Shown here: one piece after another, positions 50,707-58,396 of the stretch | Layout: every line of letters starts with the position of its first letter | How positions within the stretch are numbered: position 1 is the first letter of the stretch | Assembly: GCA_049303905.1 (NCBI GenBank) | Contig: JBAQNP010000039.1 | Span: forward strand, 54,424 to 118,423 | Source: UBA2206 sp049303905 | Lineage (GTDB): Bacteria; Patescibacteriota; Minisyncoccia; Moranbacterales; UBA2206 | Direction: 5' to 3' | Length of the DNA: 64,000 nt | Position numbers and translations under genes: made by a program | The notes under the pieces: generated by a model | The model's input: only the letters and a program-made list of their open reading frames with translations | The model's database searches: none | What the model was told of the DNA's origin: nothing

Positions 50707-51123
50707 TCAAGACGATTTTAGGGCTTCCTTCCAGAAATCATCTTTTACTATAATCCCCCATAGATCCTCTCTGAGGAACTCCAGATTATTTTTCCCGAAA
50801 TTAACCAAAACATCCAGCACTGTATAAATATTTTTTGCTGTTACTCCGGTGCAAACCAGCTCCGCAAAATGCATAAAATTATAATTCTGCACTGTCGCAT
50901 TTTCACTACTCGGATTGCCGATATTACCCTCTACGTTTAAGCCCAAGTATCTGAATAATACAAACGAGCTACTCGCCTCTTCACGCCCTTGGAAATCTTG
51001 AACTTTTTTTTGACCCACTTTTTTCATCCAAAATTCCCGATCCACCACAACCATCAACGCTCCCCCATTTGGATGAAATAGAATATCGCCCACTTTAAGC
51101 CCTAAAAAGTCTTGAAAATGCAT
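50707..51123 (-). CDS. conserved-looking protein of unknown function
   Basis: I do not recognise a family. The 138 residues have no signal or membrane helix. They include a GDILFHPNGGALMVVVDREFW segment, likely beta-strands around a small domain, and an aromatic-rich second half (FMHFAELVCTG, LREDLWGIIVKDDFWKEAL). A strong Shine-Dalgarno (AAAGGAGGAAG) seven bases before the ATG and a good promoter (51192-51221) show that the gene is real and likely well expressed. It lies between prfA and prmC on the opposite strand. Confidence 0.75.
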   Translation of the reverse strand: MHFQDFLGLKVGDILFHPNGGALMVVVDREFWMKKVGQKKVQDFQGREEASSSFVLFRYLGLNVEGNIGNPSSENATVQNYNFMHFAELVCTGVTAKNIYTVLDVLVNFGKNNLEFLREDLWGIIVKDDFWKEALKSS

Positions 51124-51191
51124 AGCTACTTCCTCCTTTTTTTATGGTAAGAACTACTTATTATTATGTTTTCCTTGCCTCTTTTGTTATT

Positions 51192-51221
51192 ATAGTAGCA
51201 TTATAAGGATAATTTTGTCAA
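51192..51221 (-). promoter_or_regulatory. promoter of the 50707 gene
   Basis: TTGACA (51216-51221 on the minus strand), an 18-bp spacer and TACTAT (51192-51197) with TGC before it form an extended promoter. The -35 lies 5 bp from the divergent prmC start, so the two genes share about 100 bp of control region. Confidence 0.65.
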
Positions 51222-51225
51222 AACA

Positions 51226-52164
51226 ATGTCAGAAACAATAAAAAATTTACTTAGCCACTCAATTAATAAATTATTGAAAACTAGCTCCACTCCGCAACTT
51301 GATGCGGAGGTTTTATTGTCCTATGTTCTTAAAAAACCTCGAGAATATGTGTTGATTCATCCAGAAAAAAAATTAACTCTTAAGCAAGTCAAAAAATTCA
51401 ATGATTTTATCAAAAGAAGACTAAATTATGAGCCAATCGCTTATATTCTTGGCAAAAAAGAGTTTTATGGCCTTAATTTTAAGGTCACTAGAGACACCCT
51501 CATCCTCCGCCCAGAAACAGAGCATCTTGTAGATGCTGTAATTAGTAATTCGCAATTAGTAAATAGTAAAAAAACAATAATCGCCGACATCGGCACAGGC
51601 AGTGGAAATATAATTATTTCGTTAGCAAAAAATATTCAGACATCGAATGTCCATAATGGACATTCTATGTCTTTCTTTGGAATTGATATTTCCAAGAAAG
51701 CATTGACCGTCGCCAAACACAACGCCAAAAAAAATAATGTTGATGATAAAATAAAATTTTTAAGAGGAAATTTATTGGAACCAATTATTAAAAATATAAA
51801 TTGTTACATGTTTCATGCTTCATGTTCCATGATTATTGTCGCCAATCTTCCTTATCTTTCTAAAAAAATTTATTCTTCTTGTGCGCCTAATGTAAAAAAA
51901 TTTGAACCACGGTCTGCTTTGATTTCTGGAATTGACGGATTAGATCACTACGAAAAATTATTCCAACAAATAACTTTGTTGAGAAAAAAATGTTTCATGC
52001 TTCATGCCTGCCTGCCGAAGAGGCAGGTTTCATGTTTCATGGAAATTAGTCCTGAACAAAAACAAAAAATTACAAAATTAATCAAAAAATATTTCCCTAA
52101 TGCCAATATTGAATTTCAGAAAGATTTAACCCAAAAATGGCGCGTTGCCATCTTTGAGATATAA
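51226..52164 (+). CDS. prmC: release-factor glutamine methyltransferase, enlarged by translated repeats
   Basis: PrmC methylates the GGQ glutamine of release factors. RLNYEPIAYILGKKEFYGL, LILRPETEHLVD and ADIGTGSGNIIISLA (SAM motif I) are typical. The catalytic N-P-P-Y reads N207-L-P-Y210. The protein is 312 residues, about 30 longer than usual, and the excess lies in four segments encoded by repeats: residues 105-115 (TTAGTAATTCG words), 140-148 (a perfect palindrome), 192-202 (TTTCATGCTTCATG words) and 256-272 (the same words around a CCTGCC palindrome). The frame is kept throughout. The Leu in the catalytic motif is unusual; activity is likely but not certain. Confidence 0.9.
   Translation: MSETIKNLLSHSINKLLKTSSTPQLDAEVLLSYVLKKPREYVLIHPEKKLTLKQVKKFNDFIKRRLNYEPIAYILGKKEFYGLNFKVTRDTLILRPETEHLVDAVISNSQLVNSKKTIIADIGTGSGNIIISLAKNIQTSNVHNGHSMSFFGIDISKKALTVAKHNAKKNNVDDKIKFLRGNLLEPIIKNINCYMFHASCSMIIVANLPYLSKKIYSSCAPNVKKFEPRSALISGIDGLDHYEKLFQQITLLRKKCFMLHACLPKRQVSCFMEISPEQKQKITKLIKKYFPNANIEFQKDLTQKWRVAIFEI
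51538..51575. repeat. TTAGTAATT-type word repeat translated inside prmC
   Basis: AATTAGTAATTCGCAATTAG and following AGTAAATAGTAAA match the intergenic words at 49545-49571 and 58455-58483. Here they encode residues of the form ISNSQLVNSK. Confidence 0.75.
51654..51675. repeat. perfect palindrome translated inside prmC
   Basis: GAATGTCCAT-A-ATGGACATTC is a 10-bp perfect inverted repeat with a single central base. It encodes the NVHNGHS segment, which has no counterpart in ordinary PrmC. Confidence 0.75.
51803..51832. repeat. TTTCATGCTTCATG words translated inside prmC (copy 1)
   Basis: ACATGTTTCATGCTTCATGT followed by TCCATG encodes CYMFHASCSM just before the catalytic NLPY motif. Confidence 0.8.
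51990..52041. repeat. TTTCATGCTTCATG words around a CCTGCC palindrome, translated inside prmC (copy 2)
   Basis: TTTCATGCTTCATG, then CCTGCCTGCCGAAGAGGCAG, then TTTCATGTTTCATG. The nested element is in frame and encodes FMLHACLPKRQVSCFM. Confidence 0.8.
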
Positions 52165-52183
52165 TGAAAAAAGTCTTATTTTC

Positions 52184-52219
52184 AAAGCAAAAAATCGCGA
52201 TTTCGCGATTTTTTGCTTT
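52184..52219. terminator. bidirectional terminator between prmC and the Lys/Ala-rich gene
   Basis: AAAGCAAAAAATCGCG (52184-52199) and CGCGATTTTTTGCTTT (52204-52219) form a perfect 16-bp stem with a 4-nt loop. It ends prmC transcription on the plus strand and can end the small basic-protein gene on the minus strand. Confidence 0.88.
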
Positions 52220-52263
52220 ATCAATAATACCTAAGGCATTAAAGAACAATTATTCAAAAAAGA

Positions 52264-52359
52264 CTATTTCTTTTTCTTCTTTGTTGCTTTCTTTTTTGCT
52301 ACTTTCTTTGTAGCTTTTTTCTTTGTAGCTTTTTTAGCTGCTTTCTTTTTTGCTGCCAT
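52264..52359 (-). CDS. 31-residue Lys/Ala-rich, histone-H1-like basic protein
   Basis: The reading frame begins MAAKKKAAKKATKKKATKK and ends with a run of lysines before TAG. It contains only Met, Ala, Lys, Thr and Val; 19 of 31 residues are Lys. This is the composition of histone-H1-like tails and of bacterial AAKK-repeat nucleoid proteins, so DNA or RNA binding is a fair inference. A strong Shine-Dalgarno (AAAGGAAGG) lies before the ATG, with a promoter at 52489-52516 and a perfect terminator just downstream. Such a complete expression set argues for a real gene despite its size. It might also act with the ribosome. Confidence 0.8.
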   Translation of the reverse strand: MAAKKKAAKKATKKKATKKVAKKKATKKKKK

Positions 52360-52445
52360 ATTGGTTTCACCTTCCTTTCTATTTTTATTTTTTTAACTTT
52401 AAAATAATTTACATTTTTATTTTCGACCTTTTGTTTTGGAAAAAT

Positions 52446-52473
52446 TATTTTTCCGAATGTTATCGGAGAAAAT
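52446..52473 (-). promoter_or_regulatory. hairpin in the leader of the Lys/Ala-rich gene
   Basis: TTTTTCCGA (52449-52457) and TCGGAGAAAA (52463-52472) pair with one bulge. It lies early in the predicted ~120-nt leader of the 52264 gene. The neighbouring leader of the 52887 gene also has a hairpin. Confidence 0.45.
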
Positions 52474-52488
52474 ATTTTTCTTAACTTA

Positions 52489-52516
52489 ATTATACAACAT
52501 ATATTTTTTTTTGCAA
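52489..52516 (-). promoter_or_regulatory. promoter of the Lys/Ala-rich gene
   Basis: TTGCAA (52511-52516), a 16-bp spacer and consensus TATAAT (52489-52494) on the minus strand. The predicted start gives a leader of about 120 nt ending in AGAAAGGAAGGTGA before the ATG. Confidence 0.65.
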
Positions 52517-52539
52517 TAGAAAAAAGTTATCCACAGCCT

Positions 52540-52730
52540 AAAAAATTTTCAATTTGAAATTTTAAATTTAAAATAAACTTTTTTAATTTATTAATTTTAA
52601 GATTACGATTTATTTTTTACTAATAATTTTTTCAATAATCTCAGAAAAATTTCGCTTTGCATATTTTTAATTTTTTTATTTAAAATTGATTGAAAATTTT
52701 AAATTAAAAATTTTAAATTTATCTATTATT
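52540..52730. repeat. AT-rich word repeats (AAATTTTAAATTTAAAAT type), no gene seen
   Basis: The interval between the two divergent leaders is about 85 percent A+T and is made of AAATTTT, TTTAAAATT and GAAATTTTAAATTT steps. The words also occur at 27164-27186. No coding region or RNA gene is visible. Confidence 0.6.
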
Positions 52731-52757
52731 ACGCCCTAAATAAGCCTCTTTGTCTAG

Positions 52758-52786
52758 TTGACGCCTCCGCATGATAAAGTTAAAAT
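52758..52786 (+). promoter_or_regulatory. promoter of the 52887 gene
   Basis: TTGACG (52758-52763), 17 bp and TAAAAT (52781-52786). The predicted transcript begins near 52793, giving a leader of about 95 nt. Confidence 0.7.
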
Positions 52787-52841
52787 TTAATAGAAGACAA
52801 GCTTCAACGAAAGCACGTTAACAAAATAATAATTATCACTC

Positions 52842-52861
52842 TGTGGAATACTTCCACAGGG
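52842..52861 (+). promoter_or_regulatory. hairpin in the leader of the 52887 gene
   Basis: CTGTGGAA-TAC-TTCCACAG is a perfect 8-bp stem with a 3-nt loop, ending about 11 bp before the Shine-Dalgarno. It could protect the RNA or act as a regulator site. Confidence 0.6.
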
Positions 52862-52886
52862 TAAACTAGAAAGGAAGGTGAACATT

Positions 52887-53474
52887 ATGGATAACCAAGA
52901 GTTAGATGAAAAAAATCTAGAAGAAGATTCTTCAATGCAAAGCAAGGTAAAAGAATGGTTGGAAGATAATATGCGTATTATCGTGAGCATTCTTATTGTA
53001 ATCTTGATTGCTGGAGGAATCTATTCTTATTCTAATCGAACAGAATCTCCTGAGGTTGATGAGCCAACTATAGCTTTAAATGAAGAAAACAGTTCCACTA
53101 TAAAAGAGGAACAAGCTAATGACACTTCTATGATTGGAGAAAAAGAAACATCTTCAGTCGCTACTAGTCAAGAAACTGAAAGTTCTCTCATTGAAACAGC
53201 GATTAAGGGCGACAGTCAAACAAAACTTGCCAGAAGAGCTCTGGCTGATTTTCTTGAGAAAAACCCTGATTCAGCGCTCACAGCTGAGCACAAAATCTAT
53301 ATTGAAGATTATTTGCGCAAAAACTCAGGCCACAGAGGAAAAGTTTCTGTAGGCACATCAATAGAATTCTCAAAAGATTTGATTAAGGATGCAATCTCAA
53401 AATCTAAAAATCTAAACGAAAACCAATTAAAAAATCTGCATAAATACGCCGTTCGAGTACCATCATTGTCATAA
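52887..53474 (+). CDS. single-pass membrane protein of unknown function
   Basis: A cytoplasmic acidic start (MDNQELDEKNLEED) precedes one helix (about 31-48). An acidic Ser/Glu-rich linker (52-105) follows, then a folded C-terminal part of about 85 residues. That part has TKLARRALADFLEKNPDSAL, IEDYLRKNSGHRGKVSVG and NENQLKNLHKYAVRVPSLS. I recognise no named domain. The start is ATG 52887, because the in-frame GTG at 52878 lies in the Shine-Dalgarno AGGAAGGTG. A promoter, a leader hairpin and an 18-bp terminator stem make this a well-defined single-gene unit. Confidence 0.78.
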   Translation: MDNQELDEKNLEEDSSMQSKVKEWLEDNMRIIVSILIVILIAGGIYSYSNRTESPEVDEPTIALNEENSSTIKEEQANDTSMIGEKETSSVATSQETESSLIETAIKGDSQTKLARRALADFLEKNPDSALTAEHKIYIEDYLRKNSGHRGKVSVGTSIEFSKDLIKDAISKSKNLNENQLKNLHKYAVRVPSLS

Positions 53475-53539
53475 TAGATTTTCTTTATTCTTAATCACTT
53501 TGTTCTTTTTTAGGCAAGTATAATATTACTTTTCTATAT

Positions 53540-53578
53540 AACAAAAATCCTTCTCGCTTAGCGAGAAGGATTTTTGTT
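53540..53578. terminator. bidirectional terminator
   Basis: AACAAAAATCCTTCTCGC and its exact complement form an 18-bp stem with loop TTA (53558-53560). It separates the convergent genes at 52887 and 53581 and has T-runs in both directions. Confidence 0.92.
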
Positions 53579-53580
53579 AT

Positions 53581-54036
53581 CTAATATATCTTCACACTAT
53601 CCCCTATTTTGAAATTATATTTGTCCGTTAGCCCACTATTTATTTCCAAAACTTCATCCGCCATAATCTGAGGATTGATTGTTTCTAAAGATTCGTGAGA
53701 AATTTTTTTCGCAATATAAACTATTTTTCCTTGGTTTATCCAGAGTATATCTAAATCAAATCTCATATCTTTCATCCAAAAAGAATATTCTTCATATTTC
53801 CCAAAATCAAAGAGCATTCCTTCTCTTTCTCTAATTTTCGTTCGACCGCTCAAACCTTGCATTTGCTTTTCAGGCGTTTTCGCCAATTCTACAAAAAACT
53901 TTTGACCTCCAATTTCAACCATCTTATACTTCCCAAAATAAAAAAATCCGACTATTATCAACGTTAAAAAAAATATCAAAAAAATAGTTGCTAATATTTT
54001 GCCAATATTTTTAATTTTTAGATTAATTTTTTGCAT
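53581..54036 (-). CDS. DUF192 family extracytoplasmic protein
   Basis: One N-terminal helix (about 11-33) is followed by a compact DUF192 domain: FFVELAKTPEKQMQGLSGRT, EGMLFDFGKYEEYSFWMKDM, DILWINQGKIV and the VLEINSGLTDKYNFKIGD end. The family is widespread and lacks a firm function. The gene overlaps the WecA-like gene by 14 bp and is probably co-transcribed with it. Its product is expected on the outer membrane face. Confidence 0.9.
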   Translation of the reverse strand: MQKINLKIKNIGKILATIFLIFFLTLIIVGFFYFGKYKMVEIGGQKFFVELAKTPEKQMQGLSGRTKIREREGMLFDFGKYEEYSFWMKDMRFDLDILWINQGKIVYIAKKISHESLETINPQIMADEVLEINSGLTDKYNFKIGDSVKIY

Positions 54037-55051
54037 TATCCAATTTAGAAATTTTTCTATTTATGATCAAAATTGAAAATATCATGATTATTAACACTAG
54101 AATCAAAGTAATCCCTTTGCCGATCGCTCGGGTGTTGAGAGCAACACAAGCGATGATACTTGTGATTATCCAATAACCAAGAACTATTTTTCGCTGAGAC
54201 CAACCCAATTCCATCAGCTTATAATGCAAATGATTCCGGTCAGGAATGAATATTGACTTCTTATTGCGAATTCTTTCACCAATTACCCAGAAAAAATCAA
54301 TAATTGGAATAGCTAAAGCCAAAAGAGAGGTTGCAATTTTTGTTCCAGCGAAAATAGATAAAATTCCTAAGGAAAAACCCATAAACATTGCTCCTGTCGT
54401 TCCGGCAATTATTTTAGATGGATAGAAATTAAACATTAGAAATCCCAAGATAGTACCCATTAAAATTACACACATAATAGCGATGGGTGGTTGATTTACT
54501 TCGGAGCGAAAACTTAAGAAAAAAATTGTAGCCACTGTTATAAAAGCAATACCCCCAGAAAGCCCATCTATTCCATCTAACCAATTAATAGAATTCATAA
54601 GAATAATAAGCCAAAAGATAACTAAAGCGACAGAAAAAATCACTCCTAGACCAGAATCCAAATTTAAAATTCCACCATCTAATGGATTAGTTATGTAGTA
54701 AATTCTAATCCCCATAATAAAAACGAAAACAGCCACAGCGATTTGTCCAAAAAGTTGAACTTTCCAGCGAATCTCCCTAAGATCATCCAAAAAACAAACT
54801 GATAGAAGAATAATATTACTAATTAAAAAACCATAAAGTTGGGATGTTATAAACAAATCCTTGTTTATGAGAATCACCAAATCAAAAACTATAATCATCA
54901 CTAGTCCGCCCAGCCTTGAGATATTACCATTATGAATATGGCGCAAGCTTTCACGACCTAGCCATTTTATTTTTTTCGTAAAAAGAATAATTCCATAAAT
55001 TGAAATTACCGTAAGCGTAAGTGAAACTAAAAAAGGGATTAGATATTTCAT
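54023..55051 (-). CDS. WecA/MraY-type polyprenyl-phosphate phosphosugar transferase
   Basis: The 342-residue protein has about ten helices and the family's acidic loops: RHIHNGNISRLGGLVMI, VCFLDDLREIRWKVQ (the DD pair), NSINWLDGIDGLSGG with its NxxNxxDGIDGL motif, and RIRNKKSIFIPDRNHLHYKL with the HxH-like carbohydrate-specificity motif. Such enzymes start lipid-linked glycan synthesis by moving a HexNAc-1-phosphate or similar to undecaprenyl phosphate. This is the likely initiating step for the glycans of this window. The specificity (GlcNAc against MurNAc-pentapeptide) points to WecA-like by sequence feel only. Confidence 0.9.
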   Translation of the reverse strand: MKYLIPFLVSLTLTVISIYGIILFTKKIKWLGRESLRHIHNGNISRLGGLVMIIVFDLVILINKDLFITSQLYGFLISNIILLSVCFLDDLREIRWKVQLFGQIAVAVFVFIMGIRIYYITNPLDGGILNLDSGLGVIFSVALVIFWLIILMNSINWLDGIDGLSGGIAFITVATIFFLSFRSEVNQPPIAIMCVILMGTILGFLMFNFYPSKIIAGTTGAMFMGFSLGILSIFAGTKIATSLLALAIPIIDFFWVIGERIRNKKSIFIPDRNHLHYKLMELGWSQRKIVLGYWIITSIIACVALNTRAIGKGITLILVLIIMIFSILIINRKISKLDNAKN

Positions 55052-55063
55052 TCTATTTTTTAT

Positions 55064-56752
55064 TTACTTTTTCTTTGGAGTCACCCAAAATTCTCCGAAA
55101 TATTTTCCGAGCATTATTCTAGTTTGTGAATCAATAGCTGGCATTGAACCAAGAAATGGAGCCGTAATTGGCACTAAAGCCCATTGAATTATCATATAGA
55201 AATTTCGCCATTTCGAATATTTCTTCGGGCGCGGAGGCATCAAGAGGAAGCTGAGTGACATTGAAACCACCAACCCACACATAGCCAGTGTCATAAGATA
55301 ACGAGTGATAAATGGCAAATTATGTGCCAGAACGGACTGATTAAAATCATCACCGCCAAAGATAAGTGGCAACCACCCAAGTATGGCTAAGATAACACTA
55401 GCTGTTGCCCAACTATGATGACCTTCTAGCATTTCAAAAGCCACAGTAAATTTTTTCCAACGAGAAATTTTTTTATCTGGCACAATTGCTCTCATGACTG
55501 TTGGAAAATGTTCAATCCCATATGCCCAACGCCTTTTTTGTTTATATTGATTTTTGATAGTTTTCCAGTAAGTCTCAGCTAAAACCGCATCAAGAGACAC
55601 TGGCAAATGAATTGGTTTTACTCTATAATCTCCATTAAAATATGAAAAACCCTTCCAGTAGATAATCGAATCTTCATTAATTATATTTACTGGCCAAAAT
55701 CCCACTTTCACTAAGGTATCAAATGATTCACTATGCGAAGCAAATGTCACCATTCCCTCTGTTCTTGTGCTTTGAAAAATATGCCAAAAACTGGAACCTG
55801 TCACAATTATCCGCACAAAAGCGTTAGTATCCCATAAATTATTATGATACATCGGCAAAGGTTGGTACGCAAATTGTAATCGCTTTGGTTCAGTTATAAA
55901 AGCATAAGTAAGTGCTGCAAAATATTGTGGGTGAGCCACCGTATCACAATCAAAATTAGATAAAAGAACCTTTTTGTAATCAATATTACGCTCATCAAGA
56001 TATTTCATTAGTTCTTTAGCGGCAAAAGTCGCATTTGATGCTTTGCATTTCATTTCTCCTCCAGCCACAATATGCGTCGTAACTATAAAATCTCTAAAAA
56101 CTCCTTGGAATTTATTTTTCAAATAATTAACTTTTTCCATTCTTTGCTCTTCTGGCTCACGCTCTTCAGTAGCTAATAGAATAATAAATTGTTGGTTAGG
56201 AAAATTAGAATCAGCAATTGCTTGGATGGCTGGCTCAATTACTTCAGCTGGCTCAATAGCCGTCGGAAGCAAAACCACATGCACAATTTCCCGCCAATCT
56301 AAAATCTGCTCCTTTATCTTTGAAATTTCTCTGATTTCTTCTAAATATTCTTGACATCTATTTAATTCCTTCTTTAGGATACTTTTTTCTCGTCTAGGAA
56401 GTTGGTCACTTTCTCCTAGACTGCTTTGCATATTCAAAATCCGACCATTAATGATTTTTATATAGTTTTCCGGATGCATAATATTTTGACATCTTTCCCA
56501 CCAATCAATTTCCTTACCCTCCTTTAACTTTCGGTATCCTGCTACTGAATAATATGCAATAAAAATCGTTCGATAAATCCAATAAATATCAAAAACTATG
56601 ATAAAAATAGCCACATAAACAGGCAAAAGAAAAGAAAAAACAAACATACCAATAAGTGTCGCCCAAGTCAAAATTCCCGGAATAACTTCCAGCATTCGCT
56701 GTATGCGACGCTTTTTAGGATCTGTAGTTTTTGGATCAGGAAAATTGAACAT
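55064..56752 (-). CDS. membrane GT2, processive cellulose-synthase-like
   Basis: Two helices (about 28-75) precede a large cytoplasmic GT-A domain and several C-terminal helices (about 425-540). The donor site includes LLSNFDCDTVAHPQY and the acceptor region contains NEDSIIYWKGF, resembling the TED position. KQKRRWAYGIEHFP matches the Q-x-x-R-W motif of processive beta-glycosyltransferases. A pre-domain helix with REEPEEQRMEKVNYLKNK is unusual. It follows the WecA-like gene after 12 bp. It may polymerise or extend a wall glycan; the product is unknown. Confidence 0.85.
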   Translation of the reverse strand: MFNFPDPKTTDPKKRRIQRMLEVIPGILTWATLIGMFVFSFLLPVYVAIFIIVFDIYWIYRTIFIAYYSVAGYRKLKEGKEIDWWERCQNIMHPENYIKIINGRILNMQSSLGESDQLPRREKSILKKELNRCQEYLEEIREISKIKEQILDWREIVHVVLLPTAIEPAEVIEPAIQAIADSNFPNQQFIILLATEEREPEEQRMEKVNYLKNKFQGVFRDFIVTTHIVAGGEMKCKASNATFAAKELMKYLDERNIDYKKVLLSNFDCDTVAHPQYFAALTYAFITEPKRLQFAYQPLPMYHNNLWDTNAFVRIIVTGSSFWHIFQSTRTEGMVTFASHSESFDTLVKVGFWPVNIINEDSIIYWKGFSYFNGDYRVKPIHLPVSLDAVLAETYWKTIKNQYKQKRRWAYGIEHFPTVMRAIVPDKKISRWKKFTVAFEMLEGHHSWATASVILAILGWLPLIFGGDDFNQSVLAHNLPFITRYLMTLAMCGLVVSMSLSFLLMPPRPKKYSKWRNFYMIIQWALVPITAPFLGSMPAIDSQTRIMLGKYFGEFWVTPKKK

Positions 56753-56772
56753 AATTATTGAAAATTAATTAA

Positions 56773-56846
56773 ATTGTCATCCTGAACTTGTTTCAGGATC
56801 TTACTGCTAGAACCTGAGATTCTGAAATAAATTCAGAATGACATAG
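56773..56846. repeat. dispersed palindromic repeat (TCATCCTGAACTTG type), second copy
   Basis: GTCATCCTGAACTTGTTTCA (from 56776) is mirrored by TGAAATAAATTCAGAATGACA (to about 56844). The first half is identical to that of the element at 47079. Confidence 0.8.
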
Positions 56847-56848
56847 TT

Positions 56849-57268
56849 TTAGTAGTTTATTAGTATAACACTAACTGAAGAAATTATCAAGTTTATTTGA
56901 ATAATCACTGAGGCTAGGAGTAGGCTGTAGCTGGCGATTCTTTCTTTGTTTTTATAGAAGAAAAAAGCCAAACTTAAGTTTATCAGAAATAGAAATAAGC
57001 CAATAGCTGGCGCCACGAAAGATTGTTTCCAATTTCCCAAATTATCTACACCAAAATAGACATTATAGTGCAAAATTATATTACCTTCCGTCTTATTGAT
57101 AAAAATTGCCAATGCCAACCAGTTTGCCACGTTGGAAATAAAATTAAAAATCAATAGCCAAAGAATGATATGGTTTTTGAAAAATTCTTGTTTGAAAAAA
57201 AGCTTGAATTTATAAATTAAGCTTTTTTTTGAATCATTTTCTATTCTAATTTTTAATTTGTTTTTCAT
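56849..57268 (-). CDS. membrane protein of unknown function
   Basis: The 139 residues contain three strong hydrophobic segments (about 35-58, 84-103, 110-137) after a basic N-terminus. The middle of the chain (KTEGNIILHYNVYFGVDNLG) is extracytoplasmic in a simple model. I do not recognise a family. It lies 5 bp downstream of rmuC on the same strand and is probably co-transcribed. Confidence 0.65.
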   Translation of the reverse strand: MKNKLKIRIENDSKKSLIYKFKLFFKQEFFKNHIILWLLIFNFISNVANWLALAIFINKTEGNIILHYNVYFGVDNLGNWKQSFVAPAIGLFLFLINLSLAFFFYKNKERIASYSLLLASVIIQINLIISSVSVILINY

Positions 57269-57273
57269 TTTTT

Positions 57274-58392
57274 TTAATCTTCTGTTTTAGGCTTTTCTAC
57301 TTCTACCGTTTCTATAAGTTTCCTTTCTTCTCCTCCTATTTTAATTACATCTTTATCTATTTTTATAAATTCTTTACGAGCTGATTCATAAGAACCAACC
57401 GTGGTAGATAAATTATTTCCTAATCTAGATAGAAAAACTTCATACTTCTCAATATGAGCCCCTAGACTTTGAACTCTTTTTATAATTTCTTTCGTTGTTT
57501 TTTCTATTTTTATTTGATTCAAACCCTGAAGAATAGTTTGTAAGAAAGCATAAAAAGAATTAGGAGAAACGATACTAACTTTTTTTCTTCCTGCATATTC
57601 AATTAAATCAGCCGAATTTATACCAGCACTTCCCATATTAAGATCGTAATAAATAGTTTCGGACGGAATAAACATTAAAGCAAAATCCATTGTATCTTTC
57701 TTGGGTTGAATATATTTGGAAGTTTCATCAATACGATATTTCAAATCCTGCTTAAAAGCTTTTTCTAGTTTTTCTTTTTCAATAATATCTTTACAATCAA
57801 GTATCCTATTATAATTTTCTAAAGAAAATTTTGAATCTATTGGAATAACTTTATCTTGCAAAAAAATTACAGCATCCACTATTAAATCATTCCCTTCTTC
57901 ATTTTTCCCTATTTTATACTGCATTTGATATAAAGCAGGAGGGAGGACATTTTTAAGTACCGTTTCTAAATAATACTCTCCCAAGATTCCCCTTCTTTTT
58001 GGATTTTGTAGAATATCTTGCAAATTTTGCAATTGAGAAGAAAAGTTTAACACTTGTTTAGTGGCTCCTTTTAATTCTGTGAGCTCAGCTACCACATCTG
58101 CAATTTGCTTAGCAGATTGCCCGCTAATACCTTGAACGGTCTGCATTGCATGATTCATTTGTGCCTGTGTTGTTTGGTATGATTCTTTTAATTTATTATC
58201 AACAGTATTGCGTAAATGATTATTTTGATCTGATAAATTTCTATTTTGCTCACTAATAGTGGCTAAACTAGCCATTATCTTATCTTTCACCTCGCTATCA
58301 TTCCCGTTTTCAATTTTTTTGCGCATATCAAAAACAAAGAACAATAACGCTCCAACTGTCAAAATTAATATAGTTAGAAGTATATAGAGCAT
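57274..58392 (-). CDS. rmuC: DNA recombination protein RmuC
   Basis: An N-terminal helix (2-20) anchors the protein, followed by a coiled coil (about 40-120, SEQNRNLSDQNNHLRNTVDN) and the RmuC nuclease-like domain: KRRGILGEYYLETVLKNVLP, DLIVDAVIFLQDKVIPIDSKF, and the MDFALMFIPSETIYYDL stretch. RmuC limits inversion of short inverted repeats in E. coli, which is notable in a genome full of them. Length (372) is near normal. The start abuts an inverted-repeat element (58397-58483). Confidence 0.92.
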   Translation of the reverse strand: MLYILLTILILTVGALLFFVFDMRKKIENGNDSEVKDKIMASLATISEQNRNLSDQNNHLRNTVDNKLKESYQTTQAQMNHAMQTVQGISGQSAKQIADVVAELTELKGATKQVLNFSSQLQNLQDILQNPKRRGILGEYYLETVLKNVLPPALYQMQYKIGKNEEGNDLIVDAVIFLQDKVIPIDSKFSLENYNRILDCKDIIEKEKLEKAFKQDLKYRIDETSKYIQPKKDTMDFALMFIPSETIYYDLNMGSAGINSADLIEYAGRKKVSIVSPNSFYAFLQTILQGLNQIKIEKTTKEIIKRVQSLGAHIEKYEVFLSRLGNNLSTTVGSYESARKEFIKIDKDVIKIGGEERKLIETVEVEKPKTED

Positions 58393-58396
58393 GGCG

